From contig NZ_JBCNLP010000001.1 in the NCBI RefSeq assembly GCF_039595395.1, positions 2,480,001 through 2,544,000 of the forward strand: 64,000 nucleotides of DNA, in the 5' to 3' direction. This document shows, in pieces, positions 33,475 to 44,122 of the stretch. Position 1 is the first letter of the stretch. Each line of letters starts with the position of its first letter. The stretch comes from Novosphingobium sp. GTDB lineage: Bacteria > Pseudomonadota > Alphaproteobacteria > Sphingomonadales > Sphingomonadaceae. The notes under the pieces were generated by a model. It ran no database searches and was not told the origin of the DNA. It saw nothing but the letters and a program-made list of their open reading frames with translations. The translations under genes and the position numbers were made by a program.

Positions 33475-34521
33475 TTAGCCCGCACGTGCGAAACGGCGCC
33501 CCAGACCGGTCAGCAGCTCATATTGCGACAGCCCCGTCTGCGCGGCGGACTGCGGCAGATCATAGGCGACATCGAGCCAGTCACCCTCGACCAGATGGGG
33601 GGCGTGAGACAGGTCAACAATGGTCAGATCCATCGAAACGCGGCCCACCACAGGCAGATCGGTGCCCTCGCTCGTGCGCAGCATGCCGCGCCCCGACCAG
33701 CAGCGCAGATAGCCATCGGCATAGCCCAGCGCCACCGTGCCCAGACGCATCGGCGCGGAAGCGGTGAAGGTCGCATTGTAACCCACCGTATCGCCCACCG
33801 CGACCTGCCTCACCTGCAGCAGCGCCACCTGCGGACGCGCCACAGGGCGGATCACATCGGCCAATTCGGGCCGCGCGATACCACCATAGAGCGCCAGACC
33901 AGGCCGCGTCAGATCGCCGTGATAGGCATCGCCCAGCATGATCCCCGCGCTGTTTGCCAGAGCCGCGCGCCGATGCGGCAAAGCCCCCAGCGATGCCTGC
34001 CAGCGCTCCAGTTGCAGCGCATTGAGGCTGCTGTCCTCATCCGCACTGGCCAGATGCGAATGCAGCACATCCACCTCCAGCCCCGCCAGTTGCACCAGTT
34101 CAGAGGTCGCAAGGCCAAGCCGGTTCATGCCCGTATCGACCATCACATCGCAAAGGCCGCCGCCCGCCTCACGCCAGCGCCGCGCCTGATCGAGCGAGTT
34201 GAGCACCGGCCTGACGCCGCTGGCCTTGGCGAAAGCAACATCGGCATCCGTCAGAGGTCCATGCAGCACGGCCATGCGGCGCGGGTCGACCAGATCGACC
34301 AGATCGGCAGCCTCGGCCCAATGGGCGACGAAGAAATCCGCGCAGCCCGCCCGCGCCAACAGCGGCACCACGCGCCTTGCGCCCAGCCCATAGGCATCCG
34401 CCTTGACCGCCGCCCCAGCGCTCGCCGTGCCGGACAGGGCATTCAGCGCCTGCCAGTTATGCGCCAAGACATCGCCATCAATCGTCAGGCGCAAGGGGGC
34501 AACGGGGGACGATCGTGTCAT
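33475..34521 (-). CDS. alr: Alanine racemase
   Basis: This 348-residue PLP enzyme interconverts L- and D-alanine for peptidoglycan. PLP-binding Lys is in VKADAYGLGA near the N-terminus, and the second-domain catalytic Tyr region is seen at DTVGYNATFTA with GRVSMDLTIVD. The barrel carries MVDTGMNRLGL and HSHLASADE. The length is slightly short for the family but complete. It follows a NifU-like gene by 36 bp in a same-strand run with cvpA and radA. Confidence 0.92.
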   Translation of the reverse strand: MTRSSPVAPLRLTIDGDVLAHNWQALNALSGTASAGAAVKADAYGLGARRVVPLLARAGCADFFVAHWAEAADLVDLVDPRRMAVLHGPLTDADVAFAKASGVRPVLNSLDQARRWREAGGGLCDVMVDTGMNRLGLATSELVQLAGLEVDVLHSHLASADEDSSLNALQLERWQASLGALPHRRAALANSAGIMLGDAYHGDLTRPGLALYGGIARPELADVIRPVARPQVALLQVRQVAVGDTVGYNATFTASAPMRLGTVALGYADGYLRCWSGRGMLRTSEGTDLPVVGRVSMDLTIVDLSHAPHLVEGDWLDVAYDLPQSAAQTGLSQYELLTGLGRRFARAG

Positions 34522-34557
34522 CTCAAACCTCGAAATCCACGCGGGGAGCGTCGGGGC

Positions 34558-34992
34558 TCATGCCCTCTGCCCTGGCGCCGCCATGGCCTTCAGCACGGCA
34601 CGCCAGCCCAGCAGGAAAGCGCCATGCCGGCCGGGATAATCCCGCACAGCCGTCAGCGCTTCCAACCCCGGCCAGTCCGGCAAGGCATTATCTCCGCCAA
34701 GCCATGCCACGATTTGCGCTTCCGCCCTGGCGATATCCTGGTGCGAACGGCCCGCTGCCGCGCGCGCCATCACGCTGGCCGCGGCCTGACCAATCGCGCA
34801 AGCCTGAGCGGCAACACCGATGCGTTCGATCGCACCGGTTTCATCCAGTGCGATCCCCACCCGCATCCTGCTGCCGCAAGAGGCCGAGCGCGCCTCACCA
34901 ATCAGCGGCAGATCGCCTGCCATCGGCCAGCGCGCCAAATCCAGCGCCATGGCCAGCACCTCGGGCGAATAAAGAACCGTGCCGGAGGCCAA
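34558..34992 (-). CDS. NifU/IscU-like iron-sulfur scaffold protein missing one cysteine
   Basis: This 144-residue protein has the IscU-type fold. The first Cys lies in ARSASCGSRM and the second in AAQACAIGQAAAS. The expected third Cys near the C-terminus is replaced: the segment reads YPGRHGAFLLGWRAVLKAM. Such proteins are common beside cvpA and radA in sphingomonads and may assemble clusters weakly or play another role. The gene starts 3 bp after the cvpA stop, so the two are probably coupled. I see no partner desulfurase here. Confidence 0.75.
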   Translation of the reverse strand: MASGTVLYSPEVLAMALDLARWPMAGDLPLIGEARSASCGSRMRVGIALDETGAIERIGVAAQACAIGQAAASVMARAAAGRSHQDIARAEAQIVAWLGGDNALPDWPGLEALTAVRDYPGRHGAFLLGWRAVLKAMAAPGQRA

Positions 34993-34995
34993 GGC

Positions 34996-35589
34996 TCAAT
35001 CGGCCTTGTGATGCGTGCGACGATGGGGCGCGACGTGGCGTTTGGGCGCCTCATCGTCGCTGCTGGCCGAGCTGTCGGCGTCGGCGGCCTCAGCGGCGGC
35101 CTTGCGCCGCTCCGACACCATCTTGAGCAGAGCGCTGCTGCTGGCGTTGACGAAAGGATAGGTGCGGCTCTTGGTGATCCATTCGGGACGCCCGCCGACG
35201 CCCCAGACCGTGTCGTAGAACAGCACGATCAGCGAGAAACCAGCCACCACGATCAGCGTGCCCTTCACCGCGCCAAAGCCGAAACCCAGCACCCGGTCGA
35301 CCGGCCCCAGGATCGAGTTGCGCGCGGCGCCCCCAAGATAGCGCGCCAGAAAGCGCACCAGAAAATAGGGCACCAGCAGCAGGAACAGGAAGGCAGCCAC
35401 ATCGGCCCCGGATTCCGATCCGATATGCGGCAACAGCGCCTTGGCCAGTGGGGCCTGCAGCAGATGCACGGCTGCCATCGCCACGATAAAGGCGGACAGC
35501 GAAATCGCCTCCTGCACGAAACCGCGCAAAAAGCCGAGCGAGGCAGCGGCGCCCACCACCACGAATACAGTCACATCAAAGCCGGTCAT
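34996..35589 (-). CDS. cvpA: CvpA family membrane protein
   Basis: This 197-residue inner-membrane protein has four hydrophobic segments (for example FDVTVFVVVGAAASLGFLRGFV and LFLLLVPYFLVRFLARYLGG) and the family mark NSILGPVDRVLGFGFGAVKG. A charged cytosolic tail rich in Ser, Asp and Lys/His follows. CvpA proteins support colicin V secretion and envelope stress tolerance in enterobacteria; the role here is not established. It lies between radA (34 bp) and the NifU-like gene (3 bp). Confidence 0.88.
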   Translation of the reverse strand: MTGFDVTVFVVVGAAASLGFLRGFVQEAISLSAFIVAMAAVHLLQAPLAKALLPHIGSESGADVAAFLFLLLVPYFLVRFLARYLGGAARNSILGPVDRVLGFGFGAVKGTLIVVAGFSLIVLFYDTVWGVGGRPEWITKSRTYPFVNASSSALLKMVSERRKAAAEAADADSSASSDDEAPKRHVAPHRRTHHKAD

Positions 35590-35623
35590 GATCCGACCGG
35601 ACTATTCGCCCCCAAGGATGCGG

Positions 35624-36991
35624 TCAACGAGATTTGGCAGGAGTTGCACGCTTGTATGACGCCCCCCCCGCTTCCTTGACCGCACCACTCTTGCCGGAGA
35701 GCGATTTATCCTCCGGCCCGAAGGCATGGGCAAAGCCCAGCTTGGCCGATTCGCGCAGCCTCAGGCCAGCATGGGCCACCGGGCGTATTTCTCCCGCCAG
35801 AGAGACTTCGCCAAACCACACGGCCTCGCGCGGCAAAGGCTTTTCCGCCAGTGCCGAGACCAGCGCGGCGGCCACCGCCAGATCGGCGGCAGGATCGGCC
35901 AGTCGATAGCCGCCCGCCACATTGAGATAGACTTCAGCGCTGGAGAAATTGAGCCCGCAGCGTGCCTCCAGCACCGCCAGCAGCATGGCGAGGCGCCCAT
36001 TGTCCCAGCCCACCACCGCACGGCGGGGCGTGGCGCCTGATTGCAGCCGCACGATCAGTGCCTGAATTTCCACCAGAACCGGGCGCGTGCCCTCCATCGC
36101 CGGGAAGACCGCGCTGCCTGCAATGGTGTTCTCCCGGCCCGACAGGAACAGCAGCGAGGGATTGCCCACTTCGGCCAGGCCATGGCCTTCCATGGCAAAC
36201 ACGCCGATCTCATCGACCGGGCCAAAGCGGTTCTTCAGATTGCGCAGGATGCGGTATTGATGACTGCGCTCGCCCTCGAAGGCCATCACCACATCGACCA
36301 TATGCTCCAGCACGCGCGGGCCCGCGATGCTGCCATCCTTGGTGACATGGCCGACCAGCACCAGCGCCGCCCCGTTTTCCTTGGCATAGCGGATCAGTTC
36401 GAAGGCGCAGCCACGCACCTGGGAGACAGTACCCGGCGCGCCCTCGATCTGGTCGGAATGCATGCACTGGATCGAATCGATCACCAGCAGCGCGGGCGCA
36501 TCCATATCGCCCAGCGTGGTGAGAATATCGCGCACCGAGGTGCTGGCGGCCAGCTTGATCGGCGCGCTGGCCACACCCAGCCTTTCAGCGCGCAGGCGGA
36601 TCTGGCCGGTGGCTTCCTCACCGCTGATATAAACGGCAAGGCCGCCTGCCTGCGCCACCTTGGCGCTGGCCTGAAGCAGCAGGGTCGATTTGCCGATACC
36701 CGGATCGCCGCCCATCAGGATCGCGCTGCCCGGCACCAGACCGCCGCCCAGCGCGCGATCGAACTCATCGATGCCGGTCGACCGCCTGACCAGCGCCTTG
36801 CCCGGCATATCCAGCGGCTCGAAGCTGATCGCCCGCCCGCCGCTGGACAGGTCATGCTTGGCCGAGAAGACCGTTGCCGGTGCCTCCTCGGTCAGCGTGT
36901 TCCATTCGCCGCAATCGACGCATTGCCCCTGCCAACGGTTGGTGACACTGCCACAGGAGGAACAGACGAAGCGACGTTTGGGTTTGGCCAT
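35624..36991 (-). CDS. radA: DNA repair protein RadA
   Basis: This 455-residue RecA-like ATPase acts in branch migration during recombination. It has an N-terminal zinc finger (CSSCG...CVDCGEW), Walker A in GGDPGIGKST, the RadA-specific motif KNRFGPVDEIGVF, and a C-terminal Lon-like domain with YLNVAGGYRLADPAADLAVAAAL. The ATG at 36991 gives a clean start before the zinc finger; an in-frame upstream extension is unsupported. It follows dnaJ by 43 bp. Confidence 0.93.
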   Translation of the reverse strand: MAKPKRRFVCSSCGSVTNRWQGQCVDCGEWNTLTEEAPATVFSAKHDLSSGGRAISFEPLDMPGKALVRRSTGIDEFDRALGGGLVPGSAILMGGDPGIGKSTLLLQASAKVAQAGGLAVYISGEEATGQIRLRAERLGVASAPIKLAASTSVRDILTTLGDMDAPALLVIDSIQCMHSDQIEGAPGTVSQVRGCAFELIRYAKENGAALVLVGHVTKDGSIAGPRVLEHMVDVVMAFEGERSHQYRILRNLKNRFGPVDEIGVFAMEGHGLAEVGNPSLLFLSGRENTIAGSAVFPAMEGTRPVLVEIQALIVRLQSGATPRRAVVGWDNGRLAMLLAVLEARCGLNFSSAEVYLNVAGGYRLADPAADLAVAAALVSALAEKPLPREAVWFGEVSLAGEIRPVAHAGLRLRESAKLGFAHAFGPEDKSLSGKSGAVKEAGGASYKRATPAKSR

Positions 36992-37034
36992 AAGGCCTGC
37001 GTAGTTGGAACGAATGAGGAACGCAAGTAACGAT

Positions 37035-38171
37035 TTACTCGCGTATATCGTTCCAGACATCCTTGATGCGGTTGAAGAAGCCCTTCACTTCAGGGCATTC
37101 GTCACCGGTCTCGCTGGCCTGAAACTCGCGCAGCAACTCCTTCTGGCGGGCCGAAAGCCTGGTCGGCGTTTCCACCGCCACTTCCACCACCAGATCGCCA
37201 ATCCCGCGACCGTTCAGCACCGGCATGCCAGCTCCGCGCTTGCGCAATTGCTTGCCCGACTGGATGCCCGCCGGAATCTCGATCTCATGCATCTTGCCGT
37301 CAAGGCCGGGGATCTCGATCGATCCGCCCAGCGCGGCCGTGGTGAAGCTGATCGGCGCGCGGGTCAGCAGGGTCGTCGCATCACGCTCGAACACCTTGTG
37401 GCGCTTCACATGGAGGAAGATGTAGAGGTCACCCGGAGGCGAACCGAAAGGCCCGGCCTCGCCCTTGCCGGTCAGGCGGATGCGCGTGCCGGTGTCGACG
37501 CCCTTGGGGATCGAGACTTCCAGCTTCTGCTTCTGATCCACCCGGCCCTCGCCGCGGCAGGAGCGGCAAGGCTTTTCGATGACTTCGCCGCGACCGTTGC
37601 AGGTGGGGCAGATACGCTCCACCATGAAGAAGCCCTGATTGGCGCGCACCTTGCCGTGGCCGCCGCACAGATTGCAGCGACGCGCACCGGTGCCGGGCTC
37701 AGCGCCCTTGCCGTGGCAGGGTTCGCAGGTGGCCGAGACCTCGATCTCGATCTCGACATCCTTGCCATGGAAAGCTTCGTCGAGGCCGATTTCCAGATCA
37801 TAGCGCAGATCGGCGCCGCGACGCGCCTGCTGACGCCCGCCGCCGCCGCCAAAGGCGCTGCCGAAGATCGTCTCGAAAATATCGCCGATGTCGCCGAATT
37901 CGGCGCCCTGACCGCCAAAACCACCGCCACCGGGGCCGCCATTCTGGAAAGCGGCATGGCCGAAGCGGTCATAGGCGGCACGCTTCTGGGGATCTTTCAG
38001 GCAGTCATAAGCCTCGCTGATCTCCTTGAACTTCGCCTCGGAGTCCTTGCAGCCCGGATTGCGGTCCGGGTGGAACTTCATCGCCAGCTTGCGATACGAA
38101 CTCTTGAGCGTCGCATCATCGGCTTCGCGGGTGACTTCCAGCAATTCGTAATAATCGACCTGGGTCGACAT
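37035..38171 (-). CDS. dnaJ: Chaperone protein DnaJ
   Basis: This 378-residue co-chaperone stimulates the DnaK ATPase. The J domain contains HPD (KFHPDRNPG, near residue 34), a Gly/Phe-rich linker follows, then four zinc-finger repeats: CEPCHGKG, CNLCGGHG, CPTCNGRG and CRSCRGEG. The C-terminal substrate domains contain GDLYIFLHVKRH. It follows dnaK on the same strand, but a strong terminator lies between them, so it may need its own promoter or readthrough. Confidence 0.95.
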   Translation of the reverse strand: MSTQVDYYELLEVTREADDATLKSSYRKLAMKFHPDRNPGCKDSEAKFKEISEAYDCLKDPQKRAAYDRFGHAAFQNGGPGGGGFGGQGAEFGDIGDIFETIFGSAFGGGGGRQQARRGADLRYDLEIGLDEAFHGKDVEIEIEVSATCEPCHGKGAEPGTGARRCNLCGGHGKVRANQGFFMVERICPTCNGRGEVIEKPCRSCRGEGRVDQKQKLEVSIPKGVDTGTRIRLTGKGEAGPFGSPPGDLYIFLHVKRHKVFERDATTLLTRAPISFTTAALGGSIEIPGLDGKMHEIEIPAGIQSGKQLRKRGAGMPVLNGRGIGDLVVEVAVETPTRLSARQKELLREFQASETGDECPEVKGFFNRIKDVWNDIRE

Positions 38172-38246
38172 GGGCGTTCCTTCGGGATCAGTTCAGCGCG
38201 AGCTCCGGCAACATGGTTGCCGAGCGCGAAGTCCATGTAAAAAACA

Positions 38247-38280
38247 GGCCCGCCACGCCACTTGAAAGGCGTGGCGGGCC
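38247..38280 (-). terminator. Intrinsic terminator after dnaK
   Basis: GGCCCGCCACGCC and its complement make a 13-bp stem with an 8-base loop, followed on the minus strand by TGTTTTTTAC. It is a textbook intrinsic terminator placed between dnaK and dnaJ. Confidence 0.85.
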
Positions 38281-38302
38281 CGCATTCATTCAGGCGATCA
38301 AA

Positions 38303-40215
<1,913 letters not shown>

Positions 40216-40309
40216 AGTTCTTCCGTCCTCATGTCGCTGTGTGACACCGCCTGTCCAAAGGCCCCCGCAGATGCGGCAAACCGGTTTGGCGGCTCCTTGA
40301 CGAAGGGGC

Positions 40310-40337
40310 ATATAGGAGCGGTTTGCGAGGCGACAAG
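40310..40337 (-). promoter_or_regulatory. RpoH (sigma-32 type) heat-shock promoter of dnaK
   Basis: On the minus strand CTTG, 17 bases and CCTATAT match the alphaproteobacterial RpoH consensus (CTTG-N17-CCTATNT). It ends about 95 bp before the dnaK start. No CIRCE element for HrcA was seen nearby. Confidence 0.75.
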
Positions 40338-40455
40338 GCCTTTTTGGGCAGCTATTGCATGATGAATTGCATGATGGCCGGCAGCTATTTGCCCACTGGC
40401 GCTTGGCGCGGGGCCTGTCACAGTCTAGCTAGGGCCCATCAGGAGATGAACACAG

Positions 40456-41007
40456 ATGCCTATTGCGCGCCTTACCCTTCCCCTTTTCGCGCTGGTTGCG
40501 CTCACCGCCTGCGGCAAGTCGAATGAAGACGCCGCTAGTGCCTCTGCCACCACGGCCGCAGCGGACAGCGCCGAAGTCAGCATCAGCGCCGCCCCGGCGG
40601 AGAATGCCGCGCCTTCAGGCCGTCTGGTGCTGCCGATCATCCCTGGGCGCCCCGCAGCGGCCTATGTGAACTGGCGCAACACCGGCCCGGCGCCTGTGAC
40701 GATCACCGGTGTGGTGATCTCCTCCGCCAAATCCGCCGAAATGCATGAGACCAAGGGCACGGAAATGGCGCCCTTGCCTCGCCTGAAGCTGGCTCCCGGC
40801 GACAGCACCAATTTCGCTCCCGGCGGACGGCATGTGATGGTCTTCGACCTGCGCAAGACGGTGAAGGCAGGCGATTCCATTGGCTTCAAGCTGGTGCTGG
40901 AAGATGGCCGCAGGCTGGTCGGCTCGCTGAAGGTGGAGGCCCCAGGGACTGCCGGCGATGGCGGGCACGCCATGGATCATGGCGATATGGCCGGGATGAA
41001 GATGTAA
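40456..41007 (+). CDS. PCu(A)C-type periplasmic copper chaperone lipoprotein
   Basis: This 183-residue protein has a lipobox (FALVALTACGK), so it is membrane anchored in the periplasm. The PCu(A)C beta-sandwich follows, with the copper ligands in EMHETKG, EMAPLP and GGRHVMVFD (the H-M-H-M set). A Met/His-rich tail (HAMDHGDMAGMKM) adds possible ligands. Such proteins deliver Cu(I) to cytochrome oxidase. A composite intergenic repeat begins 14 bp after its stop. Confidence 0.87.
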   Translation: MPIARLTLPLFALVALTACGKSNEDAASASATTAAADSAEVSISAAPAENAAPSGRLVLPIIPGRPAAAYVNWRNTGPAPVTITGVVISSAKSAEMHETKGTEMAPLPRLKLAPGDSTNFAPGGRHVMVFDLRKTVKAGDSIGFKLVLEDGRRLVGSLKVEAPGTAGDGGHAMDHGDMAGMKM

Positions 41008-41020
41008 GGATCAGGAAAAA

Positions 41021-41232
41021 AGAAATGCGAGGGGTTACCCCCTCGCGCTCCCATGACGTCTTCCGACGCGAATGGAGCGCTGGCTTGCAGCGTTGTGGTC
41101 CACCTCACCGCCGGAGGCATTTAAGGCCGCTGCGCGGCGGGGCCTTCCAAACGCGAAGTAGCCCTAAACCCGCCCTCTCGTCGGGAGACGTAACGGGGGT
41201 GCAGGGGGCGTAACGCCCCCTGCTTCTACCTT
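41021..41232 (+). repeat. Composite dispersed repeat, copy A
   Basis: The element begins with the left hairpin (8-bp GCGAGGGG stem, then CGCTCCCATG), has a middle hairpin with GGCCGCTGCGCGGC-like sequence, and ends ACGGGGGTGCAGGGGGC with a right hairpin of 10 bp (41201-41223). Copies B and C share the ends and part of the middle. It lies between a plus-strand gene and the convergent glycine-zipper gene. Confidence 0.75.
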
Positions 41233-41245
41233 TTGCCTGAAAAAA

Positions 41246-41506
41246 TCAGCAATTCACCCGATGCTCGTAACCATCGCGGTCATGACGATAGCAGTAGCCG
41301 TCATCCTTGCGCACGGTCGACCCGACCAGAGCGCCCGCCGCCGCACCGATCGCAGCGCCCGTGACGACATTGCCGCCAGCCACGCCCGCGATCACCGCGC
41401 CCGCGCCGGCGCCGCCCAGAGCGCCCTCACCGCCATAGTTATGAGCACAACCGCCAACGGCAAGAGCACCAGCGGCGATCATCGACAGCATCAAAGTCCT
41501 GGTCAT
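41246..41506 (-). CDS. Glycine zipper 2TM lipoprotein
   Basis: This 86-residue protein has a signal peptide with lipobox (AAGALAVGGCAHN), then a glycine-zipper pair (GGAGAGAVIAGVAGGN and GAAIGAAAGALVGST) and a short Asp/Tyr/His tail. It belongs to the 17-kDa surface antigen/Rickettsia-type family that sits in or at the outer membrane. GGAGG precedes the ATG at 41506, chosen over 41518. No specific role is known here. Confidence 0.83.
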   Translation of the reverse strand: MTRTLMLSMIAAGALAVGGCAHNYGGEGALGGAGAGAVIAGVAGGNVVTGAAIGAAAGALVGSTVRKDDGYCYRHDRDGYEHRVNC

Positions 41507-41583
41507 AACAACCTCCATTCCATGATGGAGATATGACCAGCGGCGCGGGATGTTCCGCCCGCGCCGGGTTCTTAACTTCGGGC

Positions 41584-42141
41584 TTACTCGGGCTTCTTGG
41601 CCACGGCGACCATGGCCGGGCGCAGCAGGCGGTCCTTGATCGTGTAGCCGTGCTGCAGGACCTGAATGATCGTGCCGGGCTCGGCCTCGGCATGAGGGAT
41701 CTCGATCATCGCCTGATGCTGGTTGGGGTCGAGCGGCAGGCCCTGAGCCGCCACCTTCTGGATGGAATTCTGGTTGAACACCTTGTCCAGCTCGCGCGTG
41801 GTGGCCTCGATCCCGGCGACCAGCGGCTTGAGCTTCTCGTCCTCACGCAGCTCCTGCGAGATCGAATCGAGCGCGCGCGACAGATTGTCGGCCACGCTCA
41901 AAATGTCGCGGGCAAAGCTTGTGCTGGCATAGGCGCGGGCGTCGGCGATGTCCTTTTCCAGACGGCGGCGCACATTCTGCGTTTCGGCGCGGGCGTAGAG
42001 CACTTCCTGCTTGGCCGCTTCCAGATCGTTTTCCAGCGTCGCGATTCGGCTGTCCTGCTCGGCGGTCACGCCGGGGGCAGCGCCCTCCACGCCTGCGTCC
42101 TTCGAGGATTCGCTGGCGGCCTGGAAGATGTCCTCATTCAT
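41584..42141 (-). CDS. grpE: Nucleotide exchange factor GrpE
   Basis: This 185-residue protein exchanges ADP for ATP on DnaK. A disordered start is followed by a long coiled coil (IATLENDLEAAKQEVLYARAE and following) and the beta-domain with NQHQAMIEIPHAEAEPGTIIQV and YTIKDRLLRPAMVAVAK. It lies 14 bp after hrcA on the same strand and is probably cotranscribed with it. No RpoH promoter was evident just upstream. Confidence 0.94.
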   Translation of the reverse strand: MNEDIFQAASESSKDAGVEGAAPGVTAEQDSRIATLENDLEAAKQEVLYARAETQNVRRRLEKDIADARAYASTSFARDILSVADNLSRALDSISQELREDEKLKPLVAGIEATTRELDKVFNQNSIQKVAAQGLPLDPNQHQAMIEIPHAEAEPGTIIQVLQHGYTIKDRLLRPAMVAVAKKPE

Positions 42142-42155
42142 ATCATTGCCTTCAT

Positions 42156-43199
42156 TTATCGGATCAGTCGGCCCAGACTCTGGGCGGTGAAATCCACCAT
42201 GGGGACGACTCGCGCATAATTCAACCGTGTCGGGCCGATCACGCCGACCACGCCGACCACCCGTCCTTCGCGATCACGATAGGGCGAAGCGATCACCGAT
42301 GAGCCGGACAGCGCGAAAAGCCGGTTCTCGGCACCGATGAAAATGCGGGTCGATTCGGCTTCACGGGCCAGGTCCAGCATCTGGGCGACGGATTGCTTGC
42401 TTTCCAGATCGTCGATCAGGGATCGCACACGCTCCAGATCGCCCAGCGCAGTGTCGTCCAGCAGATTGGCCTGCCCGCGCACGATCAGCACCGGGCGGCG
42501 CTGTGCGTCCTGGCTCCAGACGGCAAGGCCCCGCTTGACCAGATCGGCGCTGGCGGCATCCAGCGCGCTCTGGCCCGAGGCGATCTGTGCCTGCATCAAC
42601 CGCGCCGCCTCGCCCAGCGTGCGCCCGGCCAGATGGGCGGTGATATAGTTGGAGGCTTCCTCCAGCGCGCCGGGCGGCAGGCCGGGGGGCAGATCGACGA
42701 TCCGGTTTTCGATCCCGCCATCCTGCCCCACCAGCACCGCCAAGGCGCGGCCCGGAGAAAGCGGCACCAGCGTCACCTGCGCCAGCAGAGGCTCATGCGC
42801 GGGCACCATCACCACGCCCGCACAGGCGGAAAGATCTGAAAGCGCAGCGCTGGTGGCTGCCAGAGCCGCCTCGATCGGGCCCGGTTCGGTCAGGCTGCGC
42901 TCGATGGCCTCGCGTTCCTCGCGCGTGGGCTGGGACATCTGCATCATGCCATCGACAAACAGACGCAAACCCACTTCGGTCGGCATGCGTCCCGCGCTGG
43001 TGTGTGGCTGGCTGAGCAGCCCCTGCCCTTCCAAATCGGCCAGCACGCTGCGGATCGAGGCCGGGGAAAGGTTCAGCTCGCCCCCGCCCGCCAGCGTGCG
43101 CGAACCCACGGGTTGGCCGGTCGTCAGATAGCCTTCGACCACCCGGCGAAAGATCTCGCGGGCGCGGGTGGTCAGTTCGGTGACGGGCAGGCTGTGCAT
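42156..43199 (-). CDS. hrcA: Heat-inducible transcription repressor HrcA
   Basis: This 347-residue repressor has an N-terminal winged helix (RAREIFRRVVEGYLTTGQPVGSR, then SPASIRSVLADLEGQGLL) and a GAF-like dimer domain with IFIGAEN and ASPYRDREGRVVGVVGVIGP. HrcA classically binds CIRCE; I found none in the dnaK, grpE or hrcA upstream regions of the window, so its target may be elsewhere (such as groESL). It is divergent from rph, a usual alphaproteobacterial order, and followed by grpE. Confidence 0.94.
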   Translation of the reverse strand: MHSLPVTELTTRAREIFRRVVEGYLTTGQPVGSRTLAGGGELNLSPASIRSVLADLEGQGLLSQPHTSAGRMPTEVGLRLFVDGMMQMSQPTREEREAIERSLTEPGPIEAALAATSAALSDLSACAGVVMVPAHEPLLAQVTLVPLSPGRALAVLVGQDGGIENRIVDLPPGLPPGALEEASNYITAHLAGRTLGEAARLMQAQIASGQSALDAASADLVKRGLAVWSQDAQRRPVLIVRGQANLLDDTALGDLERVRSLIDDLESKQSVAQMLDLAREAESTRIFIGAENRLFALSGSSVIASPYRDREGRVVGVVGVIGPTRLNYARVVPMVDFTAQSLGRLIR

Positions 43200-43341
43200 A
43201 TCGCATCTTTCATGGGGCAGCAGGGCCCCATTTGCAACGCCGGGCATCTGCGATGCACGGTCATTTATAACGCCGGGGCTGGCCATTTCCGGGCGCGGGT
43301 ATTAGAGCCGCGCCAAATCGCTTCATAAGGATCCAAACCCT

Positions 43342-44055
43342 ATGCGCCCATCCGGCCGCGCCGCAGACGAAATGCGCAGCATCGAGATCGTGACCAACTT
43401 CACCAAGCATGCCGAAGGCAGCGTGCTGGTCAGCTTCGGCGACACCAAGGTGCTGGTCACCGCCAGCGTGGAAGAGCGCGTGCCCCCCTTCCTGCGCGGC
43501 AAGGGCGAAGGCTGGGTGACGGCGGAATATTCGATGCTGCCCCGCGCCACCCACACGCGCGGCCAGCGCGAAGCCGCCAAGGGCAAGCAGAGCGGCCGCA
43601 CGCAGGAAATCCAGCGCCTGATCGGCCGCAGCCTGCGCGCCGTCACCGATCTGAAGAAGCTGGGCGAGCGCCAGATCACCCTCGATTGCGACGTGATCCA
43701 GGCCGATGGCGGCACGCGCACGGCGGCCATCAGCGGCGCCTGGGTGGCGCTGCGTCTGGCCGTCAATGGCCTGATCGCCAAGGGCCTGATCACCGAAGAC
43801 CCGCTGACCCGCAAGGTTGCCGCTGTCTCCTGCGGCATCACCAAGGGCACGCCGGTGCTGGACCTCGACTATATCGAGGACAGCAGCGCGGACGCCGATG
43901 CCAATTTCGTGCTGATCGAGGGCGGCCATATCGCCGAGGTGCAGGCCACTGCCGAGGGCGCGACCTATGACGAGGAAGGCCTGCTGCGCCTGCTGCGTCT
44001 GGCCCGCATCGGCTGCGATCGCATCTTCGCCGCTCAGGCCGAAGCGGTCGCCTGA
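43342..44055 (+). CDS. rph: Ribonuclease PH
   Basis: This 237-residue phosphorolytic exonuclease trims tRNA 3' ends. It begins RPSGRAADEMRSIEIVTNF and has the conserved GRTQEIQRLIGRSLRA and the catalytic region DCDVIQADGGTRTAAISGA, then LDLDYIEDSSADADANFV. The full length matches the family. It is divergent from hrcA and followed by a hairpin and rdgB. Confidence 0.95.
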   Translation: MRPSGRAADEMRSIEIVTNFTKHAEGSVLVSFGDTKVLVTASVEERVPPFLRGKGEGWVTAEYSMLPRATHTRGQREAAKGKQSGRTQEIQRLIGRSLRAVTDLKKLGERQITLDCDVIQADGGTRTAAISGAWVALRLAVNGLIAKGLITEDPLTRKVAAVSCGITKGTPVLDLDYIEDSSADADANFVLIEGGHIAEVQATAEGATYDEEGLLRLLRLARIGCDRIFAAQAEAVA

Positions 44056-44067
44056 CGGATTGGCCCT

Positions 44068-44093
44068 GAACGGCGGGCGTGATCCCGCCGTTC
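44068..44093 (+). terminator. Hairpin between rph and rdgB
   Basis: GAACGGCGGG and CCCGCCGTTC form a 10-bp perfect stem with a 6-base loop, 13 bp after rph. Only a short T-run follows, so it may attenuate rather than fully stop transcription. Confidence 0.55.
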
Positions 44094-44122
44094 TTACAGA
44101 ATAAAACCTCCGGGAGAGATGC

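Noticed and set aside
43200..43341. A CIRCE element between hrcA and rph
   Set aside because: No TTAGCACTC/GAGTGCTAA pair with a 9-base spacer is present here or before dnaK.
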